Positions 59,178 to 64,000 of a stretch of 64,000 bases of DNA are shown one piece after another. The DNA lies in NCBI GenBank assembly GCA_023105745.1, contig JALGQZ010000003.1, positions 40,253,185 to 40,317,184 of the forward strand. Direction: 5' to 3'. The position numbers were made by a program, and so were the translations under genes. The first letter of the stretch is position 1. Every line of letters begins with the position of its first letter. The notes under the pieces were generated by a model. That model ran no database searches. It was not told the DNA's origin and worked only from the letters and a program-made list of their open reading frames with translations. The stretch comes from Austropuccinia psidii. Its lineage: Eukaryota > Basidiomycota > Pucciniomycetes > Pucciniales > Sphaerophragmiaceae.

Positions 59178-59820
59178 TCACAGTAATGGGTGGACTGGCC
59201 AAACTTTGGAAATGATGATATCAAATGGAACAAGATGAGAAAAGCTATCCAATAAGCACATAAAAATGGGTGGATTATCATGTGAAGGACAGAAATAAGG
59301 GGAAAAGGAGAAGGATTGGACTGTGGAATGAAAGAAAACTGGTCTTTGATATTTATTTGCAATTGGATCCCCCATATCAGGAATGGACACCCACTTGCTC
59401 TTTGGAGCCTGGCAAACATCTTCCTACCACTAAATTCTGTCCAAATAAGAGGATTCTGAGGGAATCAAAGGGCTCATGGATTCATAAAGATCTTTATTTG
59501 TTTGAATTTCTTCAGAGAAGTCACCTCTGACATCAGCCCATGGATCTTGATTCTTGTAAATGTAGTGGGATTCTGTTCTGTAGCCACAATTTCCATCACC
59601 CTGGACATTTATGGGCATGAAGGTGTATTACAATATAAACTTTGGCAAGTCTTCTGAGCCAGGTACCTGATAAAAATAGGTCATAAATTAATAACTATCA
59701 AAATAAACAAAAGAAATATACATTAAAATTAATCAGAAACTCACAAAGAGCTTGGAGCATTCATCAATTGTGTGATAACTTGTTTGGAAATTCTTACAGT
59801 TGAAGTCAATGTGAAAAAAA
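59178..59820 (-). pseudogene. OTU-family cysteine protease pseudogene, probably transposon-borne
   Basis: Exon 1 fragment (about 59820-59745, reading HIDFNCKNFQTSYHTIDECSKLF) joins through a 78-bp GT-AG intron (59744-59667) to exon 2 (59666-59178). Exon 2 contains the OTU nucleophile motif GDGNCGYR (Cys at 59588-59586), W-ADVR, and downstream SHLVPFDIII with the catalytic-type His. One frame runs through all of exon 2 but is broken by a TAA just before YTFMPIN and by two TAGs (59432-59430 and 59426-59424). OTU enzymes remove ubiquitin; in fungi such domains also occur in DNA transposons. No transposase was found nearby, so host origin is not excluded. Confidence 0.8.
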
Positions 59821-61635
59821 CTGAAACAATTTGGTTAGAAGGTTTTTTTGGGACAAATTTTTTTTTGGGCATTTTGGGAGGTTTTTGACCAATACAGGTT
59901 TTTTGTTTCATTTTAATTTTAAATGGGCCCAGGGCACCCCTTCCATATTTTTACCAAAATGCTTACGTGGGTTTACTAATACCCATATTATATTATTAAT
60001 CCACCCTATATGTGAATTATTGGTCTTATAATTATAATACTATCAATAATACTTGTACTATTGAGTTTCTACCCATAACCATTATATTGAGAAAACCCCA
60101 AAAAATCTATGATATGATATACAGAATTTCACTTGAATCTTATTAAATCACCCCTATATCTAAGGAATGTCCCTTTTATATTAAGCAATAACTTCCCATT
60201 CAATTATGAAATATATTACTGCTATATTATCTCAAAATTTCCCCTCCTAAGCCATCGAGAATTATCAAAAGATATAAAACTAAATCAAAATTAACCTTTT
60301 ACTATTTATTAATACCATTAAATAAAGCCAACCTCATATATTGTCAAGATATTCCCCTTAAATAATCATTTAAAAATTATGCTTTATATTTTCTAACCTT
60401 ATAGTTTTTTTAAGTATTGATTAAGTCTGATAGAGACTGGTAGAAAGTCCTCTATAGCAGTAAAATACATAGTCTCAAAGATTTATTTTTCAAATTTGTT
60501 GGGAGATTGTTTGGTATACTAAGAGGGGCAGCTAATACCTTCAGAAAACTTGGTTACAAGATTGTTTCAGAAAATCAAAACTTTTTACCAATAATTTCCC
60601 CTCAAGCTCTGCTCTATCCAATAAAAAACTAAAAAGCATTTCAAAAACATTTTAAATTTCAATTACTTAACCTTTTAAGCTATCAATCTCTTACCAAAAT
60701 ATCTTACTATCAATATTAGGGCAAGGGTATTATTTTCCTACCAAAGGAAAATGTCCTCAAAACAGATTTCTCATGACACAAAAATGTCTTATGGACTAAA
60801 AACAGAAACAATCCCATAAAATAAGAGGTAGGAACATTTGAACCATGAGAATTAAACAGCTGAAGTGTTTTTAGTAAGCTGAAAAGGAGTACTTGTGGAT
60901 TTAAAACACTAATCTAGAAATCTTAGTAGTATAAAATCTTAGTATTAAGACACTATTGAAGAGAAAAGTAATATGATTATATAGAATCTAAAATCTTTAT
61001 AGATACTTTCATAATACCTATAAACTCAAAAGATTGATGTGATGATAGGAAAATCCTTCCCAGCAACAGCAATAGTAAGCTTCTTTAAAGTACAAATAAG
61101 CTATAAGAGATGTTCAAACAATTCAGCTGAAAAAAATAGATGATAAACCACTTTAAATATTTAGATTTATGGTTAAATCACTTTTTTTCATGTGAAGCTA
61201 GCAAAATCACTTAGTTTTGTGATTTTACATGGATACTAACCCACTTATGGTTAAGGAAAAATGAGTTTACTATAGTAAATATTCATGGATTACATTTTGT
61301 TCCAAATTAATCAATTTTATTGGAAATTCTATCACAGGCTGTGGTTCCTGTATGTTTTGGAATATTTGGTGTTTTGTGTGGAATAATCAAAAATGGACTG
61401 CAAGTAATATTTTAATTGATATTTTTATGTAACCATATTTTTATGCTTTAATATGTACTTCCACCATCTCCATTGTTCATGAAGGTTTCAGAGAGATTCA
61501 TTAGAAATGTAATTTCAATGGCCCTTATCTGGTTTATCCAAGGTAAAAATGGGGAATAGACATGGTTAATGGAGTCAAAGTTGCTCATTACCGCCTTGGC
61601 AAATGAAAAAAGGGCTTTAATAGTCATTTTGAAAT
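59821..61635. other. AT-rich sequence without genes
   Basis: 59826-59960 contains a GC-richer segment (GGGCCCAGGGCACCCC) next to the OTU pseudogene, perhaps its intron or 5' region. The rest shows nothing supported. Confidence 0.4.
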
Positions 61636-61994
61636 TATTGAATCACCATCACCTATTTGATATCAAATCAAACCCATTCATTTTATTTTATATCAACCTG
61701 ATTATTTTTATGTAATGAAATTTTTATTTGAAATAAGCTGTTAGGTCTCTGTTGCAAAAGGTTTGATTTACATCAACATGTAGGTCAGTTTAAATCAACA
61801 TGTAGCTTATGGTGAATAAAGGTATGGAATATGTTAAATAAACTGAATTTTTATGTAAAATAAACCGTTTGTATCAAAAAATCTACAGTTTATTTTTAAC
61901 AAACATTCAAATACATAAATACAATAATGTTAATTTAAAAAAACAAGGTTAGTGTGGCTTCATATTACATAGGTGATGGTGATTCCATAATGCA
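61636..61994. repeat. Small fold-back (MITE-like) repeat
   Basis: GAATCACCATCACCTAT near 61638 recurs inverted as ATAGGTGATGGTGATTC at about 61970-61986, with further partial pairing (TTAT..ATAA outside, ATAT..AA inside). Interior about 320 bp with a short direct repeat AAATCAACATGTAG. No clear target duplication. Confidence 0.45.
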
Positions 61995-62208
61995 TAAAGA
62001 AAGATCACTTAGTAAAATGATAGCAAATGATAAAATATATTGAGATTGATTATCACAAGAGGTCTTAGAATATCAGTACCTTTTCTGTCTTTAATGTTCT
62101 TTGGGCCCCATGCAATTTTTCATGTCAAGTTAGTTTGAAATACTGATACCCATTATAGGTTTATAAATACTGCATGTAAAGATACAATCGTTCCAAAGTT
62201 CTACAAAT
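61995..62208. other. AT-rich gap
   Basis: Nothing recognised. Ends with ACAAA, the target duplication of the solo LTR to its right. Confidence 0.5.
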
Positions 62209-63936
62209 GTAAGGTGTGGCTATGGAGCTTTGATTGAAAACCAAGTAGTTTTACTGTCCTCAAAATTTTTATGAGGTAAAGTTAATAAAAAATAATAATT
62301 TTGAGAGAAAAAATGCCAAAACTATTTTTTGTAACATTATTGATATCAAAAAAACATATTATGAAGATTTATTGTTTTACCAAAAATGAAAAGTTATGAA
62401 AAAATACTCTACAAGAGATAGTTATGGCTGAAAAAGAAATTTCTTCAAGAGAAATTTTAATTTAAATAGTTTGAGCAAAGAAAGTCAGAAATTTAATATG
62501 AGAAGAGAGTCTCTCAAGCTCATATTGAGCAGAGAAAATTCCAAAAATTGACAAGAGTTGGTTTGGAAACAGAATGATAAAAAATGCTTTAGTTAACTTT
62601 TGGGGTGGTGAAAGGGTAAAATGGTTTTAAAGACTTTCAAAAAACAATTATAATAATTTTCTCACATTCCTAAAAAGCTAAAAACTAGTTCAAAGATATG
62701 ATTTCAATCCTTTATTGATTGGTTCAAACTTGTTTCAGCTAATTACAAAAGGAAAAGATTCTAACTTCAAAAGAAAAGATGTGGCAAAGGAGAAATTTTA
62801 GAGCAACCAATTTTCTTCCTACAAAGATAAAATGTGCTCTAATAAGTTTTGTAAAAAACACTGAAAACAGAAAATCCAATTTTTGAATCATTGAGCCCTG
62901 GTTGCAACCAAAGGAACATTGCTTCATCTTAGCCATTTTAATCCAAAAGGCCAGCCCTTTCAATAGTAATCATTGTCTTTAATACTTCAGAACACTTCAG
63001 AATGTGTGTAGGAGACCTTGAAAGCAGTTAAAAATGTTTTTTGAATTTTGTTTTATCCTAAGGGTAGTTTTACACTCTTGGCAACAGTTAAAAGTACACT
63101 GGTGGTATAAAAAGCTAATAATCATCAATCGAGTCACAGAGCCTGTGATTCAATTCCACGACAAAAGTAATTGCATAAACTGTGACATCCCACTTCTGTC
63201 ATAAAATAATTGGTGGAGCCCAGCACCATTGCCAAGCTTCCTTTTCCTCTCAAAATTCAAAATTTACAGATTTTTCTTTAGTTCCTCATCATTTAATATA
63301 ATTAAAGCCTTACACATGTAATTAATCTGAAATATTAAAGTAAAAAACTGTGATTATCAATCCCTCATACGTAAACTAAAGTTCAATTATGTATCACACA
63401 TGCACATTTTGACATTTCATTTCAAAATAGTTTAATTCCTCATAGCTTTTAAGCTACACACCACACCTCAATTTCTATAATAAAATTTTTTATTAAAACC
63501 AATTTCGTGTGAACCAAATCAAACTTATGAGGATTTCAGATTTTCATACAGAAAATACTAAAACCTTAACTTGAGCTTATTTATAGTCAAGCTATAGAAA
63601 TTCCACTCAGAGGTGATGCCACCTGAAATTTTATGAGAAATACAAGGGTGAAATAATTTTATTATGTTTATTTTTTGGAAAAAAGCTATAAAAACCTTTA
63701 TCAATTCTCTCCAAACATATTTTATTTTTAATATTTTTGATGAATTGTTTTTTTACATCATTAATTAAAGTAAAAAATATTTTTTGTTTTTTATGTTTAA
63801 AGTTTTATATTTACATAAACCTGTCATAAAATTTGATAATAAATTTTGTGTTCATATTTAAATTATTATTTTTAGCTATAAATTATTTTAGCTTTTGTGG
63901 TCTTCTGGTTATATGAAAATATCTCCACAGCTCACA
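62209..63936 (-). mobile_element. A/B-type solo LTR, inverted
   Basis: 1728 bp. On the - strand it begins at 63936 with TGTGAGCTGTGGAGATATTTTC then AGAAGACCACAAAAG, and ends at 62209 with CTCCATAGCCACACCTTACA, matching the shared LTR ends. Perfect ACAAA duplications (62204-62208 and 63937-63941). ORFs within, such as the 74-codon one at 62739, are not supported. Confidence 0.8.
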
Positions 63937-64000
63937 ACAAACATGCATAGCGCTAATTTTGGTGTATTAGTAATATTGCATATCTCAGAATCCTATTATT

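Noticed and set aside
63105..63175. tRNA-like stretch with a weak B-box (GATTCAATTCC)
   Set aside because: No acceptor stem or proper A-box, and it lies inside a solo LTR.

Overview
The window looks like gene-poor, AT-rich repeat sequence from a rust fungus (Pucciniales). I found no convincing host gene, rRNA, tRNA or CRISPR. The dominant elements are Ty3/Gypsy (Metaviridae) LTR retrotransposons with chromodomain or chromo-like pol C-termini. Their Gag and Pol proteins resemble, from memory, families that are very abundant in the myrtle rust Austropuccinia psidii. The species call is recognition, not a search result. Short GT-AG introns of 50 to 90 bp also fit a basidiomycete.

The centre is a three-level nest. 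Element B (5369-40127, + strand, LTRs about 3.56 kb, TSD ATTTG) is old and its gag-pol is full of stops. Element C (9655-30693, - strand, 762/763-bp LTRs, TSD CTAGA) sits in B, exactly at the 3' splice site of a B intron. C has intact gag and pol joined by a -1 frameshift signal. It also carries a gene on the opposite strand (exons 11501-11915 and 22684-23372) whose N-terminus has the exact cysteine spacing of a fungal Zn(II)2Cys6 cluster. Element A (11969-22665, + strand, two 2025-bp LTRs about 99% identical, TSD CTTTT) sits inside the intron of that antisense gene and has an intact 5.8-kb gag-pol ORF. Both B LTRs were also hit independently, in opposite orientations, by one family of about 1.4-kb solo LTRs.

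Left of the nest, 1-2347 is the 3' end of an old C-like element on the + strand with a decayed copy of the same antisense gene on the - strand. This shows that the gene is a lasting component of the lineage. 2348-5225 is AT-rich and unassigned. A palindromic repeat near 5226-5368 was split by B. Right of the nest lie a decayed A/B-type pol (about 41820-43870) with its 3' LTR broken by an inverted LTR, two solo LTRs with perfect 5-bp target duplications (47538-49377 and 62209-63936), further LTR fragments, a small fold-back repeat (61636-61994) and an OTU-type cysteine protease pseudogene (59178-59820, - strand).

How the parts work together: in C, Gag and Gag-Pol come from one transcript through a GGGAAAA slip site. 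Priming appears to use the transcript's own 5' end, as in Tf1: 14 nt beside the LTR are complementary to a site inside the LTR. In A, a spliced transcript removes a leader intron and two small introns, begins at a conserved ATG (14764), makes a 195-aa ORF1 protein and enters Gag-Pol through a CCCAAAG slip site. Alternatively, unspliced RNA could use an ATG at 14724 to make Gag-Pol directly. C's antisense gene is preceded by 21 TGCGCA palindromes, which makes a self-contained regulatory module plausible but untested.
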